DNA of 46,087 bases from Bacteroidota bacterium (GCA_023399295.1 JAEWQF010000061.1:1-46087), one strand, 5' to 3'. Counted from the stretch's first letter, positions 35,120-44,541 are shown. Notes: generated from the sequence alone by a model not told the origin. Made by a program: numbers and translations.

Positions 35120-37096
35120 ATGTTAAATTATTATTTTAAAGACTCAATTTCTTCGTTTTTAACAAAAAGTATTGATCAAGTAATAGGTGAAATTACAATA
35201 TCGAATCAGTTTGACACAAATTTAAACCAGAATCATTCGTGGATAGCTGAAATTGATTGCCTTCAAAAAGCATTGCGAGGATTAGAAGGCACCATTTTCT
35301 TTGAATTTTCTATTCCTCGAATGGGGAAAAGAGTGGATGTGTTGATCATTATTGAGGGTGTGATTTTTGTTGTGGAGTTCAAAGTAGGTGAACATAAATA
35401 CAACCAATCTAGTGTAGAGCAGGTTTGGGATTATGCACTGGATTTAAAAAACTTCCATGAGCCCAGTCATCAAGCACTTTTGGTCCCAATCTTAGTCGCA
35501 ACAGAGGCAAAAAACATTTTCAGTGAGATTGTCACTACCTCTCATAACGACAATCTGATTCTTCCAATCAAAACCAATGGAGAGAGCCTGAAAATCATTA
35601 TACATACTGTATTGGATTTCTATGATGAAGCCCAAACCGTTGAGTCTACTAGTTATGCTGCTGGAAGATACTCTCCTACCCCAACAATAATTGAAGCTGC
35701 AATCTCACTCTACAAGAACCACACCGTTGATGAGATTACCCGTAGTGACGCGGATGCAACCAATCTCTCCAAAACAACGGACACAATCTCTGAGATAATC
35801 ACCCAAGCAAGAGAGAATCACAAAAAAATCATCTGTTTTGTCACAGGGGTCCCTGGTGCAGGTAAAACACTTGTGGGATTAAAAGTTGCAACTACTCATT
35901 TAGACAAGGAGAATGGTGAAGCAAGTGTGTATCTTTCGGGAAATGGCCCATTGGTAGCCATTCTCCAAGAAGCTTTGGCGCGCGATAAAATCAATAATGT
36001 AAAGGAGAAAGGGATCATATTGACAAAGAAGACAGCCAAATCGAGTGTCAAAGCATTTATACAAAACATCCATCACTATAGAGATAGTTATCTTGTAGAT
36101 CCAACTGCACCGTACGATCATGTGGCTATTTTTGACGAAGCACAAAGGGCATGGAATATGGAGCAAACGGTCTCCTTTATGAAACGAAAAAAGAACAAAC
36201 CTGATTTTAATCACTCGGAGCCTGAGTTTTTGATTTCCTGTCTCGATAGGCATGAAGATTGGGCCGTAATTGTTTGTCTGGTGGGTGGTGGCCAGGAAAT
36301 CAACACGGGTGAAGCTGGTATCTCGGAATGGTTAGCAGCTATCAAGAATTGGTACCCATATTGGAGTGTCCATATATCTCCAAATTTAACGGATTCTGAG
36401 TATGCTGCAACTGAAGCTATTGAAGCTTTGGACAATATAACGGAAGTGCATCTAAATCCCGACTTGCATCTATCCGTATCTATGCGTTCATTTAGGGCAG
36501 AGAACCTTTCTCTTTTTGTAAAGAATCTTTTGGATATTCAAATTGAAAAAGCCGTTGAGTCATTCAATCAAATTAAAGAGAAGTATCCAATTGTATTGAC
36601 AAGAGATTTGAAAAAAGCTAAACAATGGCTGAAAGAAAAGGCCAGAGGTAGTGAAAGATATGGCATGGTGGTTTCTTCCCAAGCACAGAGACTTAAACCC
36701 TACGCAATTGATGTGAAATCGCCGATGGATCCAATTCACTGGTTCTTAAATGGGAAAGATGATGTGCGTTCCTCCTACTTCTTGGAAGATGTAGCCACAG
36801 AATTTCATGTACAGGGATTGGAGTTGGACTGGGCCTGTATTGCTTGGGATGGTGATTTGCGATATTCGAACGAAGGGTGGAAAACCTACGGGTTCAAAGG
36901 AAGTAAATGGCAAAAAATCAACAAAGAAGAAAGAAAACAATATTTGATCAATGCCTATCGTGTATTACTGACCAGAGCAAGACAAGGTATGATCATCGTT
37001 GTTCCAAATGGTGATCCAGAAGATTTAACAAGAAAGACGGAGTATTATGATACTACATTTTTATATCTAAAAAGCTTAGGGATTGAAGTGATATGA
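35120..37096 (+). CDS. DUF2075 (Schlafen group-3-like) helicase with PD-(D/E)XK-type N-terminus
   Basis: The 658-residue protein has two parts. Residues about 40-165 show a PD-(D/E)XK nuclease-like core: D73 in KRVDVLII and E86-x-K88 in VVEFKVG, with a preceding Glu (E44 or E62). The DUF2075 ATPase follows: Walker A GVPGAGKT (243-250), Walker B FDEAQR (D339), SMRSFR, and a C-terminal helicase-like motif YRVLLTRARQGMIIVV. Family members are found stand-alone or in defence-related loci. It is AT-rich like the preceding gene but has its own promoter. No signal peptide; it should act on nucleic acid in the cytoplasm. Confidence 0.88.
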   Translation: MLNYYFKDSISSFLTKSIDQVIGEITISNQFDTNLNQNHSWIAEIDCLQKALRGLEGTIFFEFSIPRMGKRVDVLIIIEGVIFVVEFKVGEHKYNQSSVEQVWDYALDLKNFHEPSHQALLVPILVATEAKNIFSEIVTTSHNDNLILPIKTNGESLKIIIHTVLDFYDEAQTVESTSYAAGRYSPTPTIIEAAISLYKNHTVDEITRSDADATNLSKTTDTISEIITQARENHKKIICFVTGVPGAGKTLVGLKVATTHLDKENGEASVYLSGNGPLVAILQEALARDKINNVKEKGIILTKKTAKSSVKAFIQNIHHYRDSYLVDPTAPYDHVAIFDEAQRAWNMEQTVSFMKRKKNKPDFNHSEPEFLISCLDRHEDWAVIVCLVGGGQEINTGEAGISEWLAAIKNWYPYWSVHISPNLTDSEYAATEAIEALDNITEVHLNPDLHLSVSMRSFRAENLSLFVKNLLDIQIEKAVESFNQIKEKYPIVLTRDLKKAKQWLKEKARGSERYGMVVSSQAQRLKPYAIDVKSPMDPIHWFLNGKDDVRSSYFLEDVATEFHVQGLELDWACIAWDGDLRYSNEGWKTYGFKGSKWQKINKEERKQYLINAYRVLLTRARQGMIIVVPNGDPEDLTRKTEYYDTTFLYLKSLGIEVI

Positions 37097-37291
37097 TCTA
37101 CCAGGTTGTAAATTAATAAGATATTTGATCTTTGTAATACCTGTAACTAGGTTTTGCAGTTTCATTCACGACAAAAAAAGAGGCAATAAAAAAGTCATTT
37201 TTTTATAATGGTCATATAACAAGTGTAGGACTAACTTAGGAATAAGAAGAAATATTATCAGTCTGAATAGCTGTAACAAAAATATGTAATC

Positions 37292-37828
37292 ATGACAATC
37301 AAAATAGATCAGGAGATTAAATTGACCCAGCTGGCGCTATCGGATGCAAAAGATATTTTTGAAACGATTGACAGTCAGAGAGACTACCTGGGAAAATGGT
37401 TGCCTTTTGTGGCATATACCCGGGAAATATCGGACAGTGAGCAATTTGTGAGCTCGGTGGTGAATGCTCCCGAGGAGCGGTTTGAGTATCTGTTCGCCAT
37501 CAGAAAAAAGGAACAATTTGTCGGATTGATTGGCTTTAAAGACACCGACAGATTAAACAGTAAGACAGAAATTGGTTATTGGCTTTCAGAAAAATTCCAG
37601 AAACAGGGGATTGTCACCAGGTCAGTGGAGAAACTCTGTGAATTTGCCTTTCACCAGCTGGGGATAAACAGGATTCAGATCAAGTGTGCGGTGGGTAACA
37701 CAAGGAGCAGTAACATACCGAAGCGACTGGGATTCAGGCTTGAAGGTGTGGAACGGCAGGGAGAATTGCTTTACAGTGGTGTATACACCGACCTGGAAAT
37801 TTACAGCAAATTGAAGTCCGAACAATAA
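37292..37828 (+). CDS. GNAT family N-acetyltransferase (RimJ/RimL-like)
   Basis: The 178-residue protein starts IKIDQEIKLTQLALSDAKDIF, has GYWLSEKFQKQGIVTRSVEK as the acetyl-CoA-binding region, and ends with IQIKCAVGNTRSSNIPKRLG. This is the ribosomal-protein-Ser/Ala acetyltransferase subgroup (YdaF/RimL type). The acceptor may be a protein N-terminus or a small molecule and cannot be assigned. It is a single gene with 195 bp before it and 187 bp after. Confidence 0.9.
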   Translation: MTIKIDQEIKLTQLALSDAKDIFETIDSQRDYLGKWLPFVAYTREISDSEQFVSSVVNAPEERFEYLFAIRKKEQFVGLIGFKDTDRLNSKTEIGYWLSEKFQKQGIVTRSVEKLCEFAFHQLGINRIQIKCAVGNTRSSNIPKRLGFRLEGVERQGELLYSGVYTDLEIYSKLKSEQ

Positions 37829-38015
37829 CAGATCATCCCGGATTATCCATCTTCTTGTCACCTGTCCTGTTTAACACAATGCTGCAAACTAAAAAGAGGC
37901 ATCATTTGTTATGTCTATAATCACAGCAATATTTCGTGTAATGCATTAACCCGGATAGAATGAATGTGACAGTCTGTGGCACTGACAAATTACACATCCA
38001 TAAATTGAATGACGT

Positions 38016-38552
38016 ATGATTTATCTTGCTCTTTTCAGGGGAATCAACGTGGGTGGTAACAACAAGGTGGAGATGAAAAAACTCAAAGCTACCTTCGAGT
38101 CCCTGGGATTGATCCATGTCTCCACCTTTATCAACTCCGGCAATGTGCTGTTTGAGGATTCGCTGAAAGGCAACGATGAGCTGAGACAGCTGATTGAAGA
38201 AGCTGTCAGAAAAGATTTTCAGCTGGAGATAAAAGTCATTGTGGTCAACAGTGATCAGTTGGATGCCATCTGCCGGGAGATTCCATCCACATGGGTCAAA
38301 AATGAACAGATGCGGACCGATGTGATGTTCCTGTGGGAGAAATATGACCGGCCGGAGGTGTTGGAGATGATCAGGATGAATCCTGTGGACAATGTGAAGT
38401 ATGTACCTGGCGCCATATTGTGGAATGTGAAAGGGGAAGATTACAACCGGAGCGGAATGATGAAACTGATGGGCACCGATCTATACAGGCACATGACCAT
38501 CCGAAACGTCAATACGGTGCGTAAACTGCACCAGATGATGACAGCATTGTAA
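38016..38552 (+). CDS. DUF1697 domain-containing protein
   Basis: The 178-residue protein begins IYLALFRGINVGGNNKVEMK and includes TFINSGNVLFE, the signature of DUF1697. Members are small cytoplasmic proteins of unknown function, widespread and often horizontally shared. No catalytic motif can be pointed to. Confidence 0.9.
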   Translation: MIYLALFRGINVGGNNKVEMKKLKATFESLGLIHVSTFINSGNVLFEDSLKGNDELRQLIEEAVRKDFQLEIKVIVVNSDQLDAICREIPSTWVKNEQMRTDVMFLWEKYDRPEVLEMIRMNPVDNVKYVPGAILWNVKGEDYNRSGMMKLMGTDLYRHMTIRNVNTVRKLHQMMTAL

Positions 38553-38612
38553 AAGTGAAGATTGAAGCCATCGCGATTTCTCTTCCGACAGAATCACTTC
38601 AAACAAGATAGT

Positions 38613-39173
38613 ATGCTCAATAATAGAATCACACAGGAACAGAGAGAGGCATTGTTTGATCTCCTGAAGAAGCGTTTTGAAAATAACATGGATCGCCATC
38701 CGAATCTTCAATGGTCTGACATACGCCAGAGGCTCGAAGACAATCAGGATAAACTATGGTCGCTGAATGAGATGGAAGAGAGCGGAGGCGAACCCGATGT
38801 AACCGGTCATGATGCCGAAACAGGGGAATACATCTTCTGTGACTGCTCGCCCGAAAGTCCTACAGGGCGCCGCAGCCTTTGTTATGATGAAGCTGCCTTG
38901 CAATCGCGCAAGCAGAACAAGCCCATAGGCAGTGCCTTGAGCATGGCCAAGGAGATGGGAATCGACGTGCTTGACGAAGCACAATATACATCCCTGCAGA
39001 CAGTAGGGGTGTTCGACCAGAAAACATCCAGTTGGATTGTAGCGCCTTGGGAAATACGTGAACGTGGTGGAGCACTTTTCGGTGACTCACGCTATGGGCG
39101 CACCTTCATCTATCACAATGGGGCCGAGTCCTACTATGCAGCACGGGGATTCAGGGGTATGTTGAGGGTGTGA
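38613..39173 (+). CDS. DUF4256 domain-containing protein
   Basis: The 186-residue protein matches DUF4256: LFDLLKKRFENNMDRHPNL near the start, then EPDVTGHD, RRSLCYDEAAL and a C-terminal GRTFIYHNGAESYYAARGF. The frame is open to a TTG at 38562, but the ATG at 38613 (MLNNRITQEQ) gives the family's usual beginning. Function unknown. It lies 60 bp after the DUF1697 gene and may share its transcript. Confidence 0.88.
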   Translation: MLNNRITQEQREALFDLLKKRFENNMDRHPNLQWSDIRQRLEDNQDKLWSLNEMEESGGEPDVTGHDAETGEYIFCDCSPESPTGRRSLCYDEAALQSRKQNKPIGSALSMAKEMGIDVLDEAQYTSLQTVGVFDQKTSSWIVAPWEIRERGGALFGDSRYGRTFIYHNGAESYYAARGFRGMLRV

Positions 39174-39212
39174 AATCCGTCCACTGCTCATTCACGATTT
39201 AAACAGGTAATT

Positions 39213-39347
39213 ATGGGAAAGCTAATAGCAGCGCTTAATATGACCCTCGATGGCTATTGCGACCACGACGCTATAATGCCCGATGACAAAATACATCAGT
39301 ATAGTTTTAGCACATTTATTTACCCGACTTCATGGCTTTCACCTTGA
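39213..39347 (+). pseudogene. Truncated dihydrofolate-reductase-family (RibD C-terminal-like) gene
   Basis: The ATG at 39213 opens MGKLIAALNMTLDGYCDHDA, the standard beginning of small dihydrofolate reductase-like proteins of the RibD C-terminal family. Similarity ends at about codon 30 (KIHQY), and a stop follows at 39345-39347. The break lies against the end of the opposite-strand DUF6157 gene, so the body was lost by deletion or replacement. Confidence 0.6.
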
Positions 39348-39729
39348 CCACTCCGGAGTCTGAAATAAAATTGGCATATTCACTGGTCTCCATCCCATAC
39401 AATGCAATTTTTCCGTCACTATTGCAGTGAATGCCATAACCATAGCTTTTGGTCAGGGGAGATGTTCGCAGGCAGGCCTGTCCTTTCGAAAAGAACTGTT
39501 CCCTCGCTTGTTTGTATTCCATCTCTTTCAGATCATTCCTATAAGCATACACCTGAAAAAGGATGTCGTCTGAACTGAATTTATAGGGATTTTTGCCTAT
39601 TAGCTCATACTGTAACTGGGCAATTGTCTTATTCTCTTTCGACGGTGGTGGTGTACCACAGCTCACTTTTGTATCGGGAGCTACTTCAATGAACGTATCG
39701 AAGTAGTTGGTGGAATGTACTTTCATCAT
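39316..39729 (-). CDS. DUF6157 family protein
   Basis: The 137-residue protein begins VHSTNYFDTFIEVAPDTKV and includes IGKNPYKFSSDDILFQVYA, FFSKGQACLRTSPLTKSYG and a C-terminal VKVKAMKSG, the DUF6157 pattern. Small, soluble, function unknown. It is the only minus-strand gene right of 6.9 kb and overlaps the end of the truncated DHFR-like frame. Confidence 0.82.
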   Translation of the reverse strand: MMKVHSTNYFDTFIEVAPDTKVSCGTPPPSKENKTIAQLQYELIGKNPYKFSSDDILFQVYAYRNDLKEMEYKQAREQFFSKGQACLRTSPLTKSYGYGIHCNSDGKIALYGMETSEYANFISDSGVVKVKAMKSGK

Positions 39730-39801
39730 GATTGAAACGATTTGTGTGTATGGTTTATTTAACGCAATGTAAACATCTCAGAAGGCATAATGGTTTTATG
39801 T

Positions 39802-39809
39802 TATCTTTG
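39802..39809 (+). promoter_or_regulatory. Predicted -7 element before DUF4180 gene
   Basis: TATCTTTG matches the TAnnTTTG consensus, about 73 bp upstream of the ATG at 39882. No TTG lies at the usual -33 position. Confidence 0.5.
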
Positions 39810-39881
39810 CAGGAGAATGTTGAACCATGCAGCTTCGGATGCTGTTGACAGATGAATGAATACTGACAAAAAAAGGGTACA

Positions 39882-40244
39882 ATGGAAATTCTGACTCACA
39901 CTGTAAATGATACCAGGATCGCTGAGATCACATCCGACTCAACACTGATTCACTCGCCTGAGGAAGGATTGGATCTGTTGGGCAATATCTACTATCAGGG
40001 ATTTGACAAAATGATCATCCATGAGAGGTGCATCACGCCTGCTTTTTTTGATCTGAAAAACGGTATTGCAGGCGAGATACTTCAAAAGTTTTCCAACTAC
40101 AGGATGCCCCTGGCCATTGTGGGCGACTTCACCCGACATGAGAGCAACAGCATCAAAGATTTTATTCGTGAAAGCAACCAACGCAAACAGGTGATTTTTG
40201 TGGACTCCGTGGATGAAGCGATCAGGATTTTTTCCGGTAAATGA
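39882..40244 (+). CDS. DUF4180 domain-containing protein
   Basis: The 120-residue protein matches DUF4180: EGLDLLGNIYYQGFDKMIIH, CITPAFFDLKNGIAGEILQK, YRMPLAIVGDF, and a C-terminal VDSVDEAIRIF. The fold should be alpha/beta; function unknown. It is 43 bp from the DUF2200 gene and likely cotranscribed with it. Confidence 0.87.
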   Translation: MEILTHTVNDTRIAEITSDSTLIHSPEEGLDLLGNIYYQGFDKMIIHERCITPAFFDLKNGIAGEILQKFSNYRMPLAIVGDFTRHESNSIKDFIRESNQRKQVIFVDSVDEAIRIFSGK

Positions 40245-40287
40245 GAGTTTAAACACATCTTATCAACCAGTCTAAAGGAGAAACAGA

Positions 40288-40641
40288 ATGAAGAATCAGG
40301 AGAAAATATACAAAATATCTTTTCCAGCCGTCTATCCCTATTACGTGGAGAAGGCTGAAAAGAAAGGCCGCAGCAAGGATGAAGTGGACGAAATCATCTG
40401 CTGGCTCACCGGTTACAGCAAAAAGGAGCTGCAGGAGATACTGGCCGGCGACATGAACTTTGAAACCTTCTTCAGGCAGGCACCACAGTTCAATCGCAAT
40501 GCATCCAAGATCACCGGCGTAATCTGCGGTTACCGGGTGGAGGAGATAGAAGATGAAATTGTACAAAAAACGCGTTATCTCGACAAGCTGATCGACGAAC
40601 TGGCCAAGGGAAAGTCAATGGAGAAGATTTTAAGAAAATGA
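40288..40641 (+). CDS. DUF2200 domain-containing protein
   Basis: The 117-residue protein shows the DUF2200 core: IYKISFPAVYPYYVEKAEKK, EIICWLTGYSKKELQ, and FFRQAPQFNRNASKITGVIC. Function unknown; the charged helical C-terminus (YLDKLIDELAKGKSMEKIL) has no clear motif. Second gene of a probable pair with DUF4180. Confidence 0.88.
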   Translation: MKNQEKIYKISFPAVYPYYVEKAEKKGRSKDEVDEIICWLTGYSKKELQEILAGDMNFETFFRQAPQFNRNASKITGVICGYRVEEIEDEIVQKTRYLDKLIDELAKGKSMEKILRK

Positions 40642-40893
40642 TTTAGGGAGTCAGCAAAAAGGGAATGATACATCAGTCGTTTGCTTGCACGCTGACCCCA
40701 CTCTCAAATCGTTGCTCCATCTCTTTCATCTTCTCAACTTCAAGCTGACAATTAATTGCCGGACACCGTGGCAAGAGATAAAAAAAAATGTATCTTTATT
40801 TTTTTAATTACCTACAGTGGTGGTGGTCGCAACATGCGCACCCACGATCACTGTGCATGAAAAGAACAACACGAACGATAAAAATCTAAAAAC

Positions 40894-41886
40894 ATGGCAC
40901 GACTGGTCACACTCTACTCTCTCCAGTGGGGGGACTTATCACTCGAAGAGGTATGCATCAAGGCAAGGGAATTTGGTTACGACGGACTGGAACTGGGGCT
41001 GCCGGATCATCTGGATGTACGGCAGACGGACCCGGCTTATTACGAGGGCATCAAAGCATTGTTAAAAAAATATGGACTGGAGCTGCGCACCATCTCCTCC
41101 CACCTGGTGGGACAGGCGGTGTGCGACCGGATTGACGGACGCCACAAAGGCATCCTACCGGCGCATGTGTGGGGCGATGGCGACCCGGAAGGTGTCAACC
41201 GGCGGGCGGCGGAGGAACTGATCCTCACCGCGAGGGCGGCCAGGATGCTGGGCCTCGACACGGTCGTGGGTTTCACCGGCAGTCCCATATGGCACCTGCT
41301 ATACGCTTTTCCTCCCGTATCGGAACAGATGATTGAAGAGGGTTACCAGCTGTTTGCCCGTCACTTCCTGCCCATCCTGGACGAGTATGAAAAACTGGGG
41401 GTTCGATTTGCGCTCGAGGTGCATCCCACCGAGATTGCCTTCGACACCTTTTCGGCAGGCAGGGCGCTGGAAGCGCTGGGCCATCACCCCGCCTTCGGCT
41501 TCAACTATGACCCCAGCCACCTTGGCTACCAGGGGGTGGACTACGTGGATTTCATCTACCAGTTCCCCTCACGCATCTTCCATGTGCACATGAAAGATGT
41601 CTACTGGAGTGACACTCCCCGGCAGGTGGGCGTTTTCGGCGGACATGTGCCCTTCGGCGATCCCCGCAGGTTTTGGAACTTCAGGAGTGTGGGCCGCGGC
41701 AGGATCAACTTCGAGGAGATCATCCGCGCACTCAACGCCATCGGCTATCAGGGACCGCTCTCCATTGAGTGGGAGGACAGCGCCATGGATCGCGAGCATG
41801 GGGCTCGTGAATCGTGCGCCTTCACCAAAAGGCTCGACTTCCAGTTGTCCGGCCACGCGTTTGATGCATTTTTCAACAAGGATTAA
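40894..41886 (+). CDS. Sugar phosphate isomerase/epimerase (xylose-isomerase-like TIM barrel)
   Basis: The 330-residue TIM-barrel protein has the AP endonuclease 2/IolE fold: metal-binding residues are expected at E in FALEVHPTE, at D/H in NYDPSHLGYQG, at H in FHVHMKD, and at E in LSIEWED. It lacks a signal peptide, so it acts in the cytoplasm. Its stop is 3 bp from the next oxidoreductase start, so the two probably act in one pathway, such as oxidation and isomerisation of an unusual sugar, inositol or keto-glycoside (inference). Confidence 0.9.
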   Translation: MARLVTLYSLQWGDLSLEEVCIKAREFGYDGLELGLPDHLDVRQTDPAYYEGIKALLKKYGLELRTISSHLVGQAVCDRIDGRHKGILPAHVWGDGDPEGVNRRAAEELILTARAARMLGLDTVVGFTGSPIWHLLYAFPPVSEQMIEEGYQLFARHFLPILDEYEKLGVRFALEVHPTEIAFDTFSAGRALEALGHHPAFGFNYDPSHLGYQGVDYVDFIYQFPSRIFHVHMKDVYWSDTPRQVGVFGGHVPFGDPRRFWNFRSVGRGRINFEEIIRALNAIGYQGPLSIEWEDSAMDREHGARESCAFTKRLDFQLSGHAFDAFFNKD

Positions 41887-41889
41887 CCT

Positions 41890-43074
41890 ATGACTTACCA
41901 TACGATGAAGAGAAGGAAATTAAGAATGGGCATGGTGGGCGGTGGCACCACCGGATTTATCGGTGCCATACACCTGCGGGCGGCCATCATGGAAAACATG
42001 GCAGAGCTGGTATGCGGATGCTTCAGCTCCAACCCGGAGGTATCCAGGGAGTCGGGACAACATTACGGCCTCCCCGACGACCGTATCTACTCCACCTACC
42101 AGGAGATGTTCGAAAAAGAGATGGTCCTGCCGGAAACGGAACGGATGGAGTTTGTGGTGATCGTGACGCCCAACAAGCTTCATTTTGAACCGGCGATGAT
42201 GGCCCTCGAGCGGGGCATCCACGTGGTGCTCGACAAGCCGATCACCTTCTCGCTGGAGGAGGCAAAAGCGCTGCAACAAAAGGTGGAGGAGACGGGACTG
42301 GTGCTGGCGTTGACGCACGTCTATACAGGCTACCCTGCCGTGAAGGAGATGAAGGCCAGGATCGCTGCCGGCGAACTGGGGAAGCTGCGCCGCATCTATG
42401 TGGAGTATCCGCAGGGATGGCTGTCAGAACGGATCGAAACGCAGAGCGGCAATAACGCCGGCTGGCGCACCGACCCGGCACAATCGGGCAAGGCTGGCTG
42501 CATGGGCGACATTGGCACACATGCCTGGCACCTCTGTGAGTATGTATCGGGACTGAAGGTGCAGGAGCTCTGTGCCGAGCTCAACACTTTCGTGCCGGGA
42601 CGTGCGATCGACGATGACGGCACGGCGATGATGCGCCTGGAGCAGGGTGTGAAGGCACTGCTCTCCGCCAGCCAGATCGCTGTGGGTGAGGCCAACGGCG
42701 TCAACATACGAGTATATGGCGAGAAAGCCAGTATGCGGTGGGTACAGATGGACCCCAACCGGCTGATCATCAAGAGTGGCGGCAACAGGGAGGAGATCAT
42801 CCACATCGGCGGAAACCAGCCCGACCTGGGCCAGGCGGCGCTCTGGAACATCCGCACCCCGGGAGGACACCCCGAAGGGTTTATCGAGGCGTTCGCCAAC
42901 ATCTACCGCAACTTCTGCCTTACCGTGATGGCCCTCCGGTCGGGTGAGACACCCACAGCCGAGATGCTCGACTTCCCCAACGTGCTGGATGGCGTGCGAG
43001 GCATGCAGTTCATCGAGACCATCGTAAAGGCAGGATGGAACGAGGAGCAGAAGTGGTTGAAATGGATCGAATAA
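41890..43074 (+). CDS. Gfo/Idh/MocA family oxidoreductase (cytoplasmic)
   Basis: The 394-residue NAD(P)-dependent dehydrogenase has the Rossmann motif MVGGGTTGFIGAIH, the conserved DKP variant of EKP (HVVLDKPITFS), and the C-terminal domain with GDIGTHAWHL. No signal peptide. The first ATG (41890) is used; an in-frame ATG at 41905 is possible. It is the middle gene of the operon with the isomerase and a second, exported family member. Confidence 0.93.
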   Translation: MTYHTMKRRKLRMGMVGGGTTGFIGAIHLRAAIMENMAELVCGCFSSNPEVSRESGQHYGLPDDRIYSTYQEMFEKEMVLPETERMEFVVIVTPNKLHFEPAMMALERGIHVVLDKPITFSLEEAKALQQKVEETGLVLALTHVYTGYPAVKEMKARIAAGELGKLRRIYVEYPQGWLSERIETQSGNNAGWRTDPAQSGKAGCMGDIGTHAWHLCEYVSGLKVQELCAELNTFVPGRAIDDDGTAMMRLEQGVKALLSASQIAVGEANGVNIRVYGEKASMRWVQMDPNRLIIKSGGNREEIIHIGGNQPDLGQAALWNIRTPGGHPEGFIEAFANIYRNFCLTVMALRSGETPTAEMLDFPNVLDGVRGMQFIETIVKAGWNEEQKWLKWIE

Positions 43075-43109
43075 ATGAATCTTACAAACTACCAGAATAA
43101 ATACCAATC

Positions 43110-44462
43110 ATGAAACGCAGAAAATTTTTATCAAACAGTGCCATTTTGGGCACAGCCCTTCCGTTGGGAGTAGCAACTCCTGCAATCCTGTCATCCTGTT
43201 CAGGAAATTCGAAAAAGAGGTCCGCTGATACCTTTACGCCTGAAGATCTGGGCATGTACTCATTTGTGGAGATAGCTCCCGATGGAGCTCCACTGAAAGC
43301 GGCCCTGGTGGGATGTGGTGACCGGGGAACGGGAGCAGCTGTCAATTTCTTAAGCGCGGGACCTAACCTGGAGATCATCGCTCTGGCTGATCTCTTTCCT
43401 GACCGGATGGAACGCTGTCGCACCATCCTCGCCGAGAAAAACAACACCGTGGCTGACAGCAATTGCTTCATCGGCTTCGATGCCTATCAGAAAGTGATGG
43501 CCATGCCCGAGATTGAGCTGGTGCTGTTGTGTACCCCCACCCATTTCCGACCCGATCACTTCAAAGCCGCCATTGAAGCAGGTAAGCATGTGTTCATGGA
43601 GAAGCCCTGTGCCGTGGATCCGACGGGCATACGCAAGGTGATTGCCGCATCGAAGGTTGCGACGGCGAAAGGTCTGACCGTTGTCACCGGCAACCAGAGA
43701 AGACACCGGCGTGACTACTGGGAAGCCTTTCTGGAGGTGAAGAACGGCATCATCGGTGAGATCACCTCTGCCACCTCACACTGGAACCAGGGTGCCTGGT
43801 GGAACAAAAAGAAACAACCGGAATGGAGCGACATGGAGTATTGCATACGCAACTGGTTCAACATCAAATGGCTGAGTGGCGACCACATCCTTGATCAGGG
43901 TATTCACAACATCGACGTGGTCACCTGGTTCATGGGGGAGCAACCGATCAAAGCGGTGGGTTACGGTGGTTCGGCCCGTCGCCTGACAGGTGACATCTTC
44001 GACTTCTTCAGCGTGGATTACACCTACAACAACCACAAACGGATGCTGCATACCGCACGGCAGATTGACGGGTGCGACGGCAACATCTCAGAACAGATAC
44101 TGGGCACGAAAGGGATCGCACTGCTGAATGATGCCGGCGAAATAAAGATCCTCGACTGGGAGGGCAATCTGTTGTGGGAATACGACTACGCTGGCAAACC
44201 GGTACAAAACCCCTACCAGCAGGAACACATTCATCTGGTGGAATCGATCCGCCTGAACAAGAAAATCAACCAGGCCGAAGAGCTGGCCTACTCCACCCAG
44301 ATTGCAATCATGGGCAGGGAAGCGGCCTACACCGGCAAGGCTATCACCTGGGACGAGATAATGGCCTCCGGATTGCGATATGGCCCGGAGACCTATGAGA
44401 TGGGGGCGTTGCCTGATTACCAGGAGAAAGTGACTCCCGTGCCGGGAAGAAATCCCTCCTAG
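43110..44462 (+). CDS. Gfo/Idh/MocA family oxidoreductase with Tat-like lipoprotein signal
   Basis: The 450-residue protein begins KRRKFLSNSAILG, a twin-arginine type signal, and reaches a lipobox-like ILSSC (C30), so it is probably folded with its cofactor in the cytoplasm and exported as a lipoprotein. The catalytic EKP appears in HVFMEKPCAVDP, and DQGIHNIDVVTWF carries the usual C-terminal His. Such exported members are common in Bacteroidota glycan-degradation loci. The partner sugar is unknown. Confidence 0.92.
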   Translation: MKRRKFLSNSAILGTALPLGVATPAILSSCSGNSKKRSADTFTPEDLGMYSFVEIAPDGAPLKAALVGCGDRGTGAAVNFLSAGPNLEIIALADLFPDRMERCRTILAEKNNTVADSNCFIGFDAYQKVMAMPEIELVLLCTPTHFRPDHFKAAIEAGKHVFMEKPCAVDPTGIRKVIAASKVATAKGLTVVTGNQRRHRRDYWEAFLEVKNGIIGEITSATSHWNQGAWWNKKKQPEWSDMEYCIRNWFNIKWLSGDHILDQGIHNIDVVTWFMGEQPIKAVGYGGSARRLTGDIFDFFSVDYTYNNHKRMLHTARQIDGCDGNISEQILGTKGIALLNDAGEIKILDWEGNLLWEYDYAGKPVQNPYQQEHIHLVESIRLNKKINQAEELAYSTQIAIMGREAAYTGKAITWDEIMASGLRYGPETYEMGALPDYQEKVTPVPGRNPS

Positions 44463-44533
44463 GCCATCTCCTCAACGGCAAATCGATGCCGACGGACCCT
44501 GTTGTTGCGCTTTTTTTTCACAGGTAAAACCGT

Positions 44534-44541
44534 TACCTTTG
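44534..44541 (+). promoter_or_regulatory. Predicted -7 element for the cyclophilin gene
   Basis: TACCTTTG matches TAnnTTTG and would give a leader of about 20-25 nt before the ATG at 44569. A TTG occurs upstream but at 26 bp rather than 19-21. Confidence 0.5.

Noticed and set aside
37170..37215. Terminator after the DUF2075 gene
   Set aside because: A- and T-runs are present, but there is no convincing GC stem.
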